In this document: positions 48,332 through 58,736 of the stretch, piece by piece
How positions within the stretch are numbered: position 1 is the stretch's first letter
Layout of the letters: the number at the start of each line of letters is the position of its first letter
From: Spirilliplanes yamanashiensis
GTDB lineage: Bacteria; Actinomycetota; Actinomycetes; Mycobacteriales; Micromonosporaceae
Length of the DNA: 64,000 bases
Assembly (NCBI RefSeq): GCF_016863475.1
Contig: NZ_BOOY01000002.1
Span: 62,001-126,000, forward strand
Direction: 5' to 3'
Translations under genes and position numbers: made by a program
Notes under the pieces: model-generated
The model's input: only the letters and a program-made list of their open reading frames with translations
What the model was told of the DNA's origin: nothing
The model's database searches: none

Positions 48332-48667
48332 GTGGCGACGAGCAGCGTGCTCATGGAGATCGGCCGGATCCCGGTGCCCGCGTCGGCGCCGGTGCCGCCC
48401 GGGCCGGCCCTGGTGGTGCGCCGGTGTCACCCCGAGGAGGGGGACGCCTACTGGCGCTGGGACTGCCGGCGCTGCGGCGAGTACGGCGGCGGGCGCAGTC
48501 ACGGCGACGCCATCGAGCGGGCCGACCGGCACTGCGTCGAGCACCCGCGGCACCGCTCGTCGCTGCTGCCGCCGGTGCGCTGCCGGGAGCGCAACCTCGC
48601 GGTGCACCCGGCGCTGTTCGCCGCGGTCGACGAGAGGGAGGCCGGACCGGCCCCCCTCGACGTCTGA
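48332..48667 (+). CDS. Hypothetical protein with zinc-ribbon-like cysteines
   Basis: This 111-residue protein starts at GTG 48332, 6 bases after GGAGGTGG; the open frame extends to 48251 without a better start. CRRCGEYGGGRSHGDAIERADRHCVEH contains C, C, H and C that could bind zinc. The N-terminus is hydrophobic and uncharged. Similar short proteins are common in Micromonosporaceae but have no known role. It converges on the antitoxin-like pair. Confidence 0.6.
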   Translation: MATSSVLMEIGRIPVPASAPVPPGPALVVRRCHPEEGDAYWRWDCRRCGEYGGGRSHGDAIERADRHCVEHPRHRSSLLPPVRCRERNLAVHPALFAAVDEREAGPAPLDV

Positions 48668-48676
48668 CCCGCTGTC

Positions 48677-48856
48677 CTACTGGACGGTGTCGCCCTGGCC
48701 GGTGCGCTGCTGCGCCTGGTTCTGGCCCTGGTCGACCTTGTCGGCGTACTTGCCGCCGGTGCGCTGGTCGATCTGGTCGCCGGCCTTCTCGATGCCCTGG
48801 TCGACCTTGTCGTCGTGCTTCTCGGCCATGTCCTTGGCCTTGTCCAGGAAGCTCAT
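48677..48856 (-). CDS. Antitoxin-like protein (PF14013/Rv0909 type), copy 2
   Basis: This 59-residue protein (MSFLDKAKDMAEKHDDKVDQ at the N-terminus, RTGQGDTVQ at the C-terminus) is highly charged and helical. It belongs to the MT0933-like antitoxin family by its KAGDQIDQRTGGKYADKVDQ core. It is about 60% identical to the next gene and lies 54 bases from it, so the pair is a tandem duplication. No toxin-like gene is adjacent. The product may be a free-standing stress-related protein rather than an antitoxin. Confidence 0.75.
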   Translation of the reverse strand: MSFLDKAKDMAEKHDDKVDQGIEKAGDQIDQRTGGKYADKVDQGQNQAQQRTGQGDTVQ

Positions 48857-48910
48857 GTCGGATCCCTTCCGTAGGTCACGGAAGGGATGCCCGACGCGGA
48901 CGGCGGCAAA

Positions 48911-49090
48911 CTAGCGGACGGTGTCGCCCTGCCCCGTGCGCTTCTGCGCCTCGTCGACGGCCCGGTCGATGTGCGCCGAGTGCTTGCCGCCGGTGCGGCG
49001 GTCGACCTCGTCGCCCGCCTTCTCCAGCAGCTGGTCGACCTTGTCGTCGTGCTTGTCGAGCATGTCCTTGGCCTTGTCCAGGAAACTCAT
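48911..49090 (-). CDS. Antitoxin-like protein (PF14013/Rv0909 type), copy 1
   Basis: This 59-residue protein begins MSFLDKAKDMLDKHDDKVDQ and ends KRTGQGDTVR. Its ATG overlaps the malQ stop as ATGA, so it is translated in one unit with malQ. It is the closer match to the usual family sequence. The paralogue downstream has the same start and end motifs and the same length. A partner toxin is not seen on either side. Confidence 0.78.
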   Translation of the reverse strand: MSFLDKAKDMLDKHDDKVDQLLEKAGDEVDRRTGGKHSAHIDRAVDEAQKRTGQGDTVR

Positions 49091-51012
49091 GCCGCCCCCT
49101 TCGTCGCGTTCAGCACCCCGACGATACGGCGTACCCGCGGGTCGGTCTGGATCTCCTCCAGGCTCGCCGGCAGCGGGATGCGCCAGTTCGGGTACTCGTC
49201 GGTCGTGCCGGGCAGGTTGGGCTGGCGGACCTCGTCGAGCACGTCGTACAGCGACGCGGTGACCAGCCGGCACGGCGTGTTGCGCAGGAACGCGTGCATG
49301 GCCACCACGATGTCGGCGTTCGTGGCGTCCTCCGCCAGCAGCTTCTCGCCGCGCAGCAGCTCGATGAGCTCCGCCCGGTCGGCGTCCGCGCGGGCCCGCT
49401 CCTGCTCCACCGGGCCGGCCAGCTGGTTCAGCTCCGCCCGGACCGTGACGTGCTCGCCGGTCAGGAAGCCGGACGCGGTGGGCAGGTCGTGGGTGGAGAT
49501 GCTGGCCAGGGCGTTGCGCGGGTAGTCGGCCGACGCCACGTACTCGCCGTCGTCGGTCTTGGTGAACCACAGCACGGCCGAGCCGAGCATGTTCTGGTCC
49601 TGCAGGCCCTTCGTGACGACCGGCAGCACCGTGCCCAGGTCCTCGCCGACGACGACCGCGCCGGCCCGGTGCGCCTCCAGGGCGAGGATGCCCAGCATGG
49701 CGTCCGGGTCGTAGCGCACGTAGGTGCCCTCGGTGGAGGCCATGCCCGGCGGCACCCACCACAGCCGCCACAGCTGCGCCACGTGGTCCACCCGGATGCC
49801 GCCGGCCCGGCGCAGCAGGCGGCGCAGCATGTCCCGGTACGCCGCGTAGCCGGTGGCGGCGAGCCGGTCGGGCCGCCAGCAGGCCAGCCCCCAGTCCTGG
49901 CCGAGCTGGTTGAACGCGTCCGGCGGGGCGCCCGCGTGGACGCCCTCGGCGAGCACGTCCTGCAGCAGCCAGCCGTCGGCGCCGCTCGGGTCGATGCCGA
50001 CGGCCAGGTCGAGCACCACGCCGACGCTCATGCCGTCGGCTGCCGCGGTGGCGGCGGCCAGCTGCTCGTCGAGCAGGTGCTGGAGCCAGGCGTGGAACGC
50101 CACCCGGTCGGCGTTCGCCGCGGCGCGGGCGGCCGGGCCGGGCCGGCGCAGCTCCTCCGGCCAGGTGTGCCAGTCCGGGCCGTGCGTCTCGGCGAGCGCG
50201 CAGAACGTGGCGAAGTCCGTCAGGCCCGGGTCGGACGCCAGGTCCACCTCGCCGGCGAGCGGCCACAGCAGCTCCAGCGCCGCCCGCTTGGCCTGCCACA
50301 CCGCCGTGTAGTCGATGAGGTCGCCCCCGGGCCGGGCCGCGCCGGCCAGGGCGTCGACGTTCGCGCGCAGCGGCTCGTCCGCCCGCTGGTAGGCGGCCGT
50401 GTCGGCGATCCGCAGGTACAGCGGGTTGGCGAACCGGCGGCTCGACGGCGAGTACGGCGACGACGGCACCGGCAGCGTCGGCGTGATGGCGTGCAGCGGG
50501 TTGAGCAGCACCAGCCCGGCGCCGTCGGCGGCCGCCCAGCCCGCGAACTCCCGCAGGTCGCCCAGGTCGCCCATGCCCCACGAGCCGGCCGAGTGCAGGG
50601 CGTACAGCTGCAGCATCCAGCCCCACGCCTCCGGCGCCTCCGGCAGCCGCTCCGGCACCACGACCAGCGTCGCCTCCGCGTCGGCGGTGCGCAGCGTGTG
50701 CCAGCCCAGCGGCAGGTCGCCCGGCACCCCGGCGGCGGCCTCGACGGTCGAGCCGTCCTCCAGCGTGATCGTCGCCGGGCCCGGCAGCGCGTACGTGGCG
50801 CCGGTGCGCACCACCACCGTGCCGGGCAGCCCCGGCTCGCGCACCTCCGCCAGCGCCGCGCGCACCGCCTCCGCGCTGCTCGCGTCCACGCCGAGCAGGC
50901 CCAGCACCGCGACCACCGTGGCCTCCGGCACGTCCTGCCGCTGCCGCTGCGAGTTCTCGAACCACGTCGCCACCCCGTGCGCCTCGGCCAGCGCCACCAG
51001 ATCCGCGTCCAT
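49087..51012 (-). CDS. malQ: 4-alpha-glucanotransferase (amylomaltase)
   Basis: This 641-residue GH77 enzyme transfers alpha-1,4-glucan segments in maltodextrin and glycogen metabolism. The N-terminal extension of about 140 residues is typical of actinobacterial MalQ. Catalytic regions are visible as GGIRVDHVAQLWRLW (Asp nucleophile), VVVGEDLGTVLP (Glu acid/base) and SISTHDLPTASGF (Asp stabiliser). The ATG at 51012 follows GGAAGGGG. It is the first gene of a unit that continues into the antitoxin-like pair, an odd partnership. Confidence 0.93.
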   Translation of the reverse strand: MDADLVALAEAHGVATWFENSQRQRQDVPEATVVAVLGLLGVDASSAEAVRAALAEVREPGLPGTVVVRTGATYALPGPATITLEDGSTVEAAAGVPGDLPLGWHTLRTADAEATLVVVPERLPEAPEAWGWMLQLYALHSAGSWGMGDLGDLREFAGWAAADGAGLVLLNPLHAITPTLPVPSSPYSPSSRRFANPLYLRIADTAAYQRADEPLRANVDALAGAARPGGDLIDYTAVWQAKRAALELLWPLAGEVDLASDPGLTDFATFCALAETHGPDWHTWPEELRRPGPAARAAANADRVAFHAWLQHLLDEQLAAATAAADGMSVGVVLDLAVGIDPSGADGWLLQDVLAEGVHAGAPPDAFNQLGQDWGLACWRPDRLAATGYAAYRDMLRRLLRRAGGIRVDHVAQLWRLWWVPPGMASTEGTYVRYDPDAMLGILALEAHRAGAVVVGEDLGTVLPVVTKGLQDQNMLGSAVLWFTKTDDGEYVASADYPRNALASISTHDLPTASGFLTGEHVTVRAELNQLAGPVEQERARADADRAELIELLRGEKLLAEDATNADIVVAMHAFLRNTPCRLVTASLYDVLDEVRQPNLPGTTDEYPNWRIPLPASLEEIQTDPRVRRIVGVLNATKGAA

Positions 51013-51083
51013 CCCGCCCCTTCCGTGGTTGGAGTTCCCACTCTGCCGTACCCCGGTGGCCGGGGTTGCCATCACCGCGCACG

Positions 51084-51347
51084 ATGGACGGCATGCTGAC
51101 GTGGTGGGCGCGGATCTGCGCCGTGGCGACGACGACGATGCTGGCCGTGTTCGTGCCGGTGGCGGCCTGGGCGGCCGACAACGAGCTGGTGCTGGAGGCG
51201 GCGCGCGGCCGGGGCCGGCGCGGCGGCGGGTCGTTCCTGTTCATCGGCGGGGCCCTGTGCTGCCTGCTGGTCGTGGGCGGCATCGTGCTCGCGGTGGTGC
51301 TCGTCTCGCGCAACCGCCGCCGCAAGGGCCCGCACGACCACCCGTGA
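51084..51347 (+). CDS. Small protein with signal peptide and C-terminal membrane anchor
   Basis: This 87-residue protein has an N-terminal export segment (about 5-28, ending AWAAD), a short basic Gly-rich middle (RGRGRRGGGS) and a hydrophobic segment (about 52-72, FIGGALCCLLVVGGIVLAVVLV). A basic tail ends KGPHDHP. The two membrane segments would put both ends inside. The start may be ATG 51084 or ATG 51093. It is just upstream of purC, without relation to it. Confidence 0.6.
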   Translation: MDGMLTWWARICAVATTTMLAVFVPVAAWAADNELVLEAARGRGRRGGGSFLFIGGALCCLLVVGGIVLAVVLVSRNRRRKGPHDHP

Positions 51348-51360
51348 TGTAATCCCGTCC

Positions 51361-52194
51361 GTGGAGCTGCTGCACTCGGGCAAGGTCAGGGACGTGTACG
51401 CCGACGGCGACGACATCATCCTCGTCGCCTCCGACCGGGTGTCGGTCTACGACGTGGTGCTGCCCACGCCGATCCCCGACAAGGGGCGGGTGCTGACGGC
51501 GCTGTCGCTGTGGTGGTTCTCCCAGCTCGCCGACATCGTGCCCAACCACGTCATCTCCGCGACGGACGTGCCGGCCGAGTTCGCCGGGCGGGCGCTGCGC
51601 TGCCGGCGGCTGTCGATGGTGCCGGTCGAGTGCGTGGCGCGCGGCTACCTGACCGGCTCCGGCCTGGCCGACTACGAGAAGACCGGCGCGGTGTCCGGCG
51701 TCGAGCTGCCGCCCGGCCTCGTCGAGGCGTCCCGGCTGGCCGAGCCGATCTTCACGCCGTCCACGAAGGCGCCGGCCGGTCAGCACGACGAGCCGATGAC
51801 GTACGCCGAGGTCGAGACCGTGGTCGGCGCCGACACCGCGGCCGAGCTGCGCCGGATCACCCTGGAGGTGTACCGGCGCGGCTGTGAGCTGGCCGAGGCG
51901 CGCGGCATCATCGTCGCCGACACGAAGATCGAGCTGGGCTGGGCCGCCGACGGCACGCTCATGCTGGGCGACGAGGTGCTCACCTCCGACTCGTCCCGGT
52001 TCTGGCCCGCCGACGGCTACACCCCCGGCCGGCCGCAGTTCTCCTTCGACAAGCAGAACGTGCGCGACTGGTCGGTCTCCACCGGCTGGGACAAGAAGCC
52101 GCCGGCGCCGCCGGTGCCCGCCGACGTGGTCGAGCTGACCCGGGCCCGGTACATCGAGGTGTACGAGCGGCTCACCGGCGACCGCTGGACCTGA
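51361..52194 (+). CDS. purC: Phosphoribosylaminoimidazole-succinocarboxamide synthase
   Basis: This 277-residue enzyme ligates aspartate to CAIR in de novo purine synthesis. The ATP and substrate motifs are clear: SGKVRDVY at the N-terminus, SMVPVECVARGYLTGSG in the middle, ADTKIELG and DEVLTSDSSRFW near the C-terminus. The length is typical of the long bacterial form. The GTG at 51361 lacks a ribosome binding site; TGTAAT ends 7 bases upstream, so a leaderless start is possible. No other purine gene is adjacent. Confidence 0.95.
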   Translation: MELLHSGKVRDVYADGDDIILVASDRVSVYDVVLPTPIPDKGRVLTALSLWWFSQLADIVPNHVISATDVPAEFAGRALRCRRLSMVPVECVARGYLTGSGLADYEKTGAVSGVELPPGLVEASRLAEPIFTPSTKAPAGQHDEPMTYAEVETVVGADTAAELRRITLEVYRRGCELAEARGIIVADTKIELGWAADGTLMLGDEVLTSDSSRFWPADGYTPGRPQFSFDKQNVRDWSVSTGWDKKPPAPPVPADVVELTRARYIEVYERLTGDRWT

Positions 52195-52247
52195 CGGATT
52201 TGCCGAAACGACCCCCGCGCCGGGCGGCGCCGGGGACCCTGGGGGGC

Positions 52248-53156
52248 ATGCGCATCCCCGGGCGGTTCCTGGCGGGCGGCGTCGTCCTCGCGCTGCTCGC
52301 CGCGACCCCGCTCGCCGTGCGCGCCGCCGACGCCGTCACCGCGTCGTTCGGCGGCGTCCCGGCGATCGCCGTGGCGGTCCACGACCTCGCCGCCGCCGGC
52401 GACCTGGGCCGCGCGGCCGCCCCGGCCGCCGTCCCGCCCGGCGCGCGCCCCGGCGTGCGCCCCGGGCTGACCTTCCCGCTGCGCAAGGAGATCGCCATGC
52501 GGCTGGTCTCCAGCGCGGAGAACTCGTCGCTGAACTGGCGCGCCCAGTACGGCTACATCGAGGACATCCGGGACGGGCGCGGCTACACCGGCGGCATCGT
52601 CGGCTTCTGCTCCGGCACCTCCGACATGCGGCAGCTGGTGGCCGCGTACACCCGGCGCCGGCCGGCCAACCCGCTGGCCCGCTACCTGCCGGCGCTGCGC
52701 CGCGTCGACGGCACGGCCTCGCACGCCGGCCTGGACCCGACGTTCGTCCGGGACTGGCGGCGCGCCGCCGCCGACCCGGTGTTCCAGCGCACCCAGGACG
52801 CCGAACGCGACCGGCTCTACTTCACCCCGGCCGTCGCCCGGGCCCAGGCCGACGGGCTGCGGGCCCTCGGCCAGTTCGCGTACTACGACGCGGCCGTCAT
52901 GCACGGCTACTCCGGCCTGCTGCGCATCCGCGCGGCGGCCCTGCGCCGGGCCAAGGCGCCCGCGGGCGGCGGCGGCGAGACGGCGTACCTGCACGCGTTC
53001 CTCGACGCCCGGGTGCGGGAGATGCGCACCGAGGCCGCGCACTCCGACACCTCCCGGGTCGACACCGCGCAGCGGATCTTCCTGCGGGCCGGCAACCTCG
53101 ACCTGCGCCGGCCGATGGTCTGGTGGGTCTACGGGGACCGCTACCAGCTCGGCTGA
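52248..53156 (+). CDS. Secreted GH46 chitosanase
   Basis: This 302-residue exported enzyme cleaves beta-1,4 bonds in chitosan. It has a signal peptide (about 6-27). The GH46 signature is SSAENSSLNWRAQYGYIEDI followed by DGRGYTGGIVGFCSGTSDM, with the general acid Glu and general base Asp at the Streptomyces N174 positions (Glu22 and Asp40 of the mature enzyme). The rest of the length fits a single catalytic domain. The ATG at 52248 is preceded by GGGGGG. Together with the chitinase, it points to fungal cell-wall degradation. Confidence 0.93.
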   Translation: MRIPGRFLAGGVVLALLAATPLAVRAADAVTASFGGVPAIAVAVHDLAAAGDLGRAAAPAAVPPGARPGVRPGLTFPLRKEIAMRLVSSAENSSLNWRAQYGYIEDIRDGRGYTGGIVGFCSGTSDMRQLVAAYTRRRPANPLARYLPALRRVDGTASHAGLDPTFVRDWRRAAADPVFQRTQDAERDRLYFTPAVARAQADGLRALGQFAYYDAAVMHGYSGLLRIRAAALRRAKAPAGGGGETAYLHAFLDARVREMRTEAAHSDTSRVDTAQRIFLRAGNLDLRRPMVWWVYGDRYQLG

Positions 53157-53207
53157 CGTGGCATGATGCTCGGGCACGCCACCGCGTCCCGGAAGGAGGT
53201 CAGAACC

Positions 53208-53258
53208 ATGTCCGATGTTCTGCGCCCCCTCCGCGACCCGGCGTCCACGCGGAGCTGA
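53208..53258 (+). CDS. 16-residue leader peptide with a perfect Shine-Dalgarno
   Basis: The peptide MSDVLRPLRDPASTRS starts at ATG 53208. The sequence AAGGAGGT at 53193-53200, a full 8-base match to the 16S rRNA 3' end, lies 7 bases upstream and is the strongest ribosome binding site in the window. The stop at 53256-53258 is followed by CCGGGC (53261-53266), which can pair with GCCCGG (53274-53279). That stem covers part of the next gene's GGAGG (53278-53282). This suggests translational coupling or attenuation of the GNAT gene. Confidence 0.55.
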   Translation: MSDVLRPLRDPASTRS

Positions 53259-53289
53259 TGCCGGGCGCGCGCTGCCCGGAGGTTCCGCC

Positions 53290-54170
53290 ATGACCGATCT
53301 GGTCGTCCGCCCGCTCGCCGCGGGCGAGGAGAGTCTGTTCGAGTCCCTGCCCGACCCCCTGCCCGAGGTCCGCCGGATGGGCTACGCCGACGGCCTGGCC
53401 GGCGGCGGGTACCGCCCCGAACGCACTTGGGTAGCCCTGCGCGGTGGCCGCGTGGTGGCCCGCGCCGCCTGGGCGCTGCCGCCCGGCGCGGTGGGCGCCC
53501 CGTGGCTGGACCGGTTCGACGTGGTCGCCGAGCCCGAGGCCGGGGCGGCGCTGCTGCGCGCGGCCCACGCCGCGCTCGGCGGGCCCACCGTCTGCTACCT
53601 CACCCTGCCCCCGGACTGGCGGCGCCGGCCGGAGGTGCCGGCCATCGTCGGGGCGACGCTGGCCGCGGCCCGCCTGGCCGGGCTGACCGAGCGCGGCGAG
53701 CGGCTGCGGCTGACGTGGGCGGGCACGCCGCCGCCGGCGCCCGCCGGGCGGTACGCGTTCCGCCCGCCCACCGGCGCGGCGGAGATCCGCGAACTGGTTG
53801 CCCGGGTCGCGGCGCCCGAGGTGCTGACCGGCGCCGAGACGGCGCTGGCCGTCGCCGGGGTGGACCTCGCGACCGACCCGCTCGGCTGGCTGACCGGCCC
53901 GCCCGACGCGTGGCGGGTGGCGCTGCGCGACGGCGAACCGGCCGGCCTGGCGGGCACCGCCGGCGACGCCTGCTACCCGCTGCTCGCCTGGGCGGGCCTG
54001 CTCGACCCGGGCGCCCGCGGCGCGCTGCTGGCCGAGGCGGTGCGGGTGCTGGCCGCCGGCGGCGCGCGGGAGGTGGTGGCCGACGTGGACGCCCACCGGG
54101 CGGCGACCGTGGCGGAACTGGAGCGCACCGGCTTCCGCCCGCTGCGCTCCCGGCTCGTGCTGGCGCCCCG

Positions 54171-54174
<4 letters not shown>
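53290..54174 (+). CDS. GNAT-family acetyltransferase-like protein
   Basis: This 294-residue protein has a GNAT-like double-domain layout. The N-terminal half has [19 protein letters not shown], and the C-terminal half has [20 protein letters not shown] and [26 protein letters not shown], where the acetyl-CoA loop is expected. The final [15 protein letters not shown] is a typical GNAT ending. ATG 53290 has GGAGG 7 bases upstream, part of which is in a hairpin with the preceding leader. The substrate is unknown. The stop overlaps that of glpK in CTAG. Confidence 0.75.
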
Positions 54175-55667
<1,493 letters not shown>

Positions 55668-55678
55668 CATTCCAAGAA

Positions 55679-55711
55679 GAACGGCGGCCACACCATGTGT
55701 GGCCGCCGTTC
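55679..55711 (-). terminator. Terminator of the GH16-CBM13 gene
   Basis: A perfect 15-bp stem GAACGGCGGCCACAC/GTGTGGCCGCCGTTC with loop CAT is followed on the minus strand by TTCTTGG. Confidence 0.8.
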
Positions 55712-55740
55712 CCCTGCCGGAGGATTGGTCTTCGGTCAGA

Positions 55741-57012
<1,272 letters not shown>

Positions 57013-57039
57013 GGGGACTCCTTGACGGAAGGACGTGTG

Positions 57040-57051
57040 GTTAACAGTTCA
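57040..57051 (-). promoter_or_regulatory. GTTAACAGTTCA element upstream of the GH16-CBM13 gene
   Basis: It matches GTTAACTGTTGA upstream of the chitinase at 10 of 12 positions and lies 28-39 bases before the start. Confidence 0.35.
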
Positions 57052-57123
57052 TAACCTTTAAATATCCACGTCCGTCAGTCAATGGGTTCACGGTTCCGGT
57101 ACCGCCGGGCCTTGGGTGAAGGT

Positions 57124-58167
57124 TCAGACCCGGGCGAACAGGCCGGTCGCGGCCGGTGGCTCCCATCCGGCGAGGGCGGTGTGCGCCCGCAGCACCCGGT
57201 AGTGCGCGCCGTCGTACGTGACGACCTGACCCGCCTGCAGCGCCCGGCCCGCCGCCCAGGCCGGCTCGTACGCCCACACCCGGATCCAGTCGACGGTCAG
57301 CGTCTGCGGGAACACCGTCGACGCGTTCGGCGCGCCCGGCCACGCCCCGCCGATCGCGAGGTTCAGCAGCAGGTGGTACGGCTTGTCGAAGACCCACCTG
57401 TCCCCGCCCACGTCGGCCGGCGTGACCCGGTGGTACTCGACGCCGTCGAGCAGGAACACGATCAGGCCGGGCGACCACTCCACCGCGTACGTGTGGAAGT
57501 CCTTCGACAGCGGCGCGGCCGCCTTCGCGGACCCGGCGACCCCGTCGGCGGCCGAGTAGCCGGGGCCGTGCACGGTGCCGTAGACGGTGTTCGGCTCCTT
57601 GCCGACGTTCTCCATCACGTCGATCTCGCCGGACGCGGGCCAGCCCACCTCGTCGAAGTCGTCGCCGAGCATCCAGAAGGCGGGCCACACCCCCTGGCCG
57701 TACGGCAGCCGCATCCGGGCCTCGAAGCGGCCGTAGAGCTGGGCGAACGTGCCGTTGGTGACGAGCCGGGCCGACGTGTAGCGGCAGTAGCCGTACGGGC
57801 ACCAAGCCCCGCCCGGGTTCTCCTCGCGGGCGGTGATCACCAGGTGGCCGGCGCCGTCGTGCACCGCGTTGCGGGTGCTCGTCGTGTAGTACTCCAGCTG
57901 CCGGTTGCCCCAGCCGTGGCTCCCGGTGTCGAAGTTCCACCGCGCCCGGTCCGGGCCGGTGCCCGCGGCGGCGTTGAACTCGTCGCTCCAGGTGAGCGTC
58001 CGCTCGGCGGGGCGGGTGGCCGACGGGCTCGGGGCGGGGGGTGGCGCGGCCGACGTGACCACCGGCTCGGGCACCGCCCCGGCGTCACTCAACGTAGGCA
58101 CCCAGAGGGCGCCGACCGTGGCCGAGGCGGCGATGACAACGGCAGCCAACGTGCGGATTCGGCGCAA
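57124..58167 (-). CDS. Secreted GH16 glucanase with C-terminal CBM5/12-like module
   Basis: This 347-residue protein has an export signal (about 1-30), a Pro/Ser/Thr linker and a GH16 domain with GEIDVMEN and GVWPAFWMLGDDF. A short C-terminal module (about 300-347, WAAGRALQAGQVVTYDGAHYRVLRAHTAL) resembles a CBM5/12. It shares NVGKEPNTVYGTVHGPGYS with the adjacent GH16-CBM13 protein, so the two arose by duplication. The likely start is TTG 58167, 7 bases after GAAGGA; GTG 58212 would place 15 residues before the signal. Confidence 0.85.
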   Translation of the reverse strand: MRRIRTLAAVVIAASATVGALWVPTLSDAGAVPEPVVTSAAPPPAPSPSATRPAERTLTWSDEFNAAAGTGPDRARWNFDTGSHGWGNRQLEYYTTSTRNAVHDGAGHLVITAREENPGGAWCPYGYCRYTSARLVTNGTFAQLYGRFEARMRLPYGQGVWPAFWMLGDDFDEVGWPASGEIDVMENVGKEPNTVYGTVHGPGYSAADGVAGSAKAAAPLSKDFHTYAVEWSPGLIVFLLDGVEYHRVTPADVGGDRWVFDKPYHLLLNLAIGGAWPGAPNASTVFPQTLTVDWIRVWAYEPAWAAGRALQAGQVVTYDGAHYRVLRAHTALAGWEPPAATGLFARV

Positions 58168-58254
58168 GACACAATCCTTCGGGTGGCGGGCGATCACCCC
58201 ACTGTCCGTCACTCACCGTGAAGGCGTCAAGGAAACCCAGGCACTTCACAGCCG

Positions 58255-58650
58255 TCAGGCGGACGCCCCGCTGCTGATCCGGACAGTTGTGCCGTCCGTC
58301 CGGCTCTCGATCTCCATGTGGTCCGTCAGCTCGCCCGCGAGCCACAGCCCCCACCCGCCCGGGGTGTCCGGCGCGGGCTTGTGGGCCGGCCCGGCGTCGG
58401 GCGGGGCGAACCCCTCGCCCGAGTCGGCGACCTCGCAGACCACGGCGCCGCCGGAGCGCCACAGCCGCAGCCGGCCCTCGCCGCCGCCGTGCCGCACTGC
58501 GTTCGTCAGCAGCTCGTTGACCGCCACCACGAAGTCGCCCAGCTTCTCGCCCGCCAGCCCCGCCCGCTCGGCGCAGGACGCGACGGCGTGCCGCAGCGCG
58601 GTGATCCGGCTGTGGTCGAAAGCTTCGGTGAGCAGCAGATCGGTCCTGAT
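58255..58650 (-). CDS. RsbW-like GHKL ATPase with probable ATC start
   Basis: This 131-residue protein has the anti-sigma kinase fold: VVAVNELLTNAVRHGG (N box), EVADSGEGF (G1) and PGGWGLWLAGELTD (G2). The N-terminal helix IRTDLLLTEAFDHSRITALRH is needed for a complete domain, but no ATG, GTG or TTG lies in frame between the upstream stop and residue 41. The ATC at 58650 is exactly 6 bases after TACCGT, the spacing of the other leaderless genes here, and occupies the place of the usual initiator Met. A GTG at 58530 would delete the first helix. The gene is divergent from the histidine kinase. Confidence 0.8.
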   Translation of the reverse strand: MRTDLLLTEAFDHSRITALRHAVASCAERAGLAGEKLGDFVVAVNELLTNAVRHGGGEGRLRLWRSGGAVVCEVADSGEGFAPPDAGPAHKPAPDTPGGWGLWLAGELTDHMEIESRTDGTTVRISSGASA

Positions 58651-58656
58651 CCCTCG

Positions 58657-58662
58657 ACGGTA
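58657..58662 (-). promoter_or_regulatory. -10 box of a leaderless promoter reading into an ATC start
   Basis: TACCGT (minus strand, 58662-58657) ends 6 bases before the ATC at 58650. Confidence 0.5.
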
Positions 58663-58736
58663 GGCGATACCGGACGGCGCCGCCCGCCGGGCAGCCCGCG
58701 CCCCACCGACGGTGGATCATGTGCGAACCTCGGAGC

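Noticed and set aside
48677-49090. A toxin-antitoxin module
   Set aside because: Two antitoxin-like genes are present, but no toxin-like gene is found on either side.
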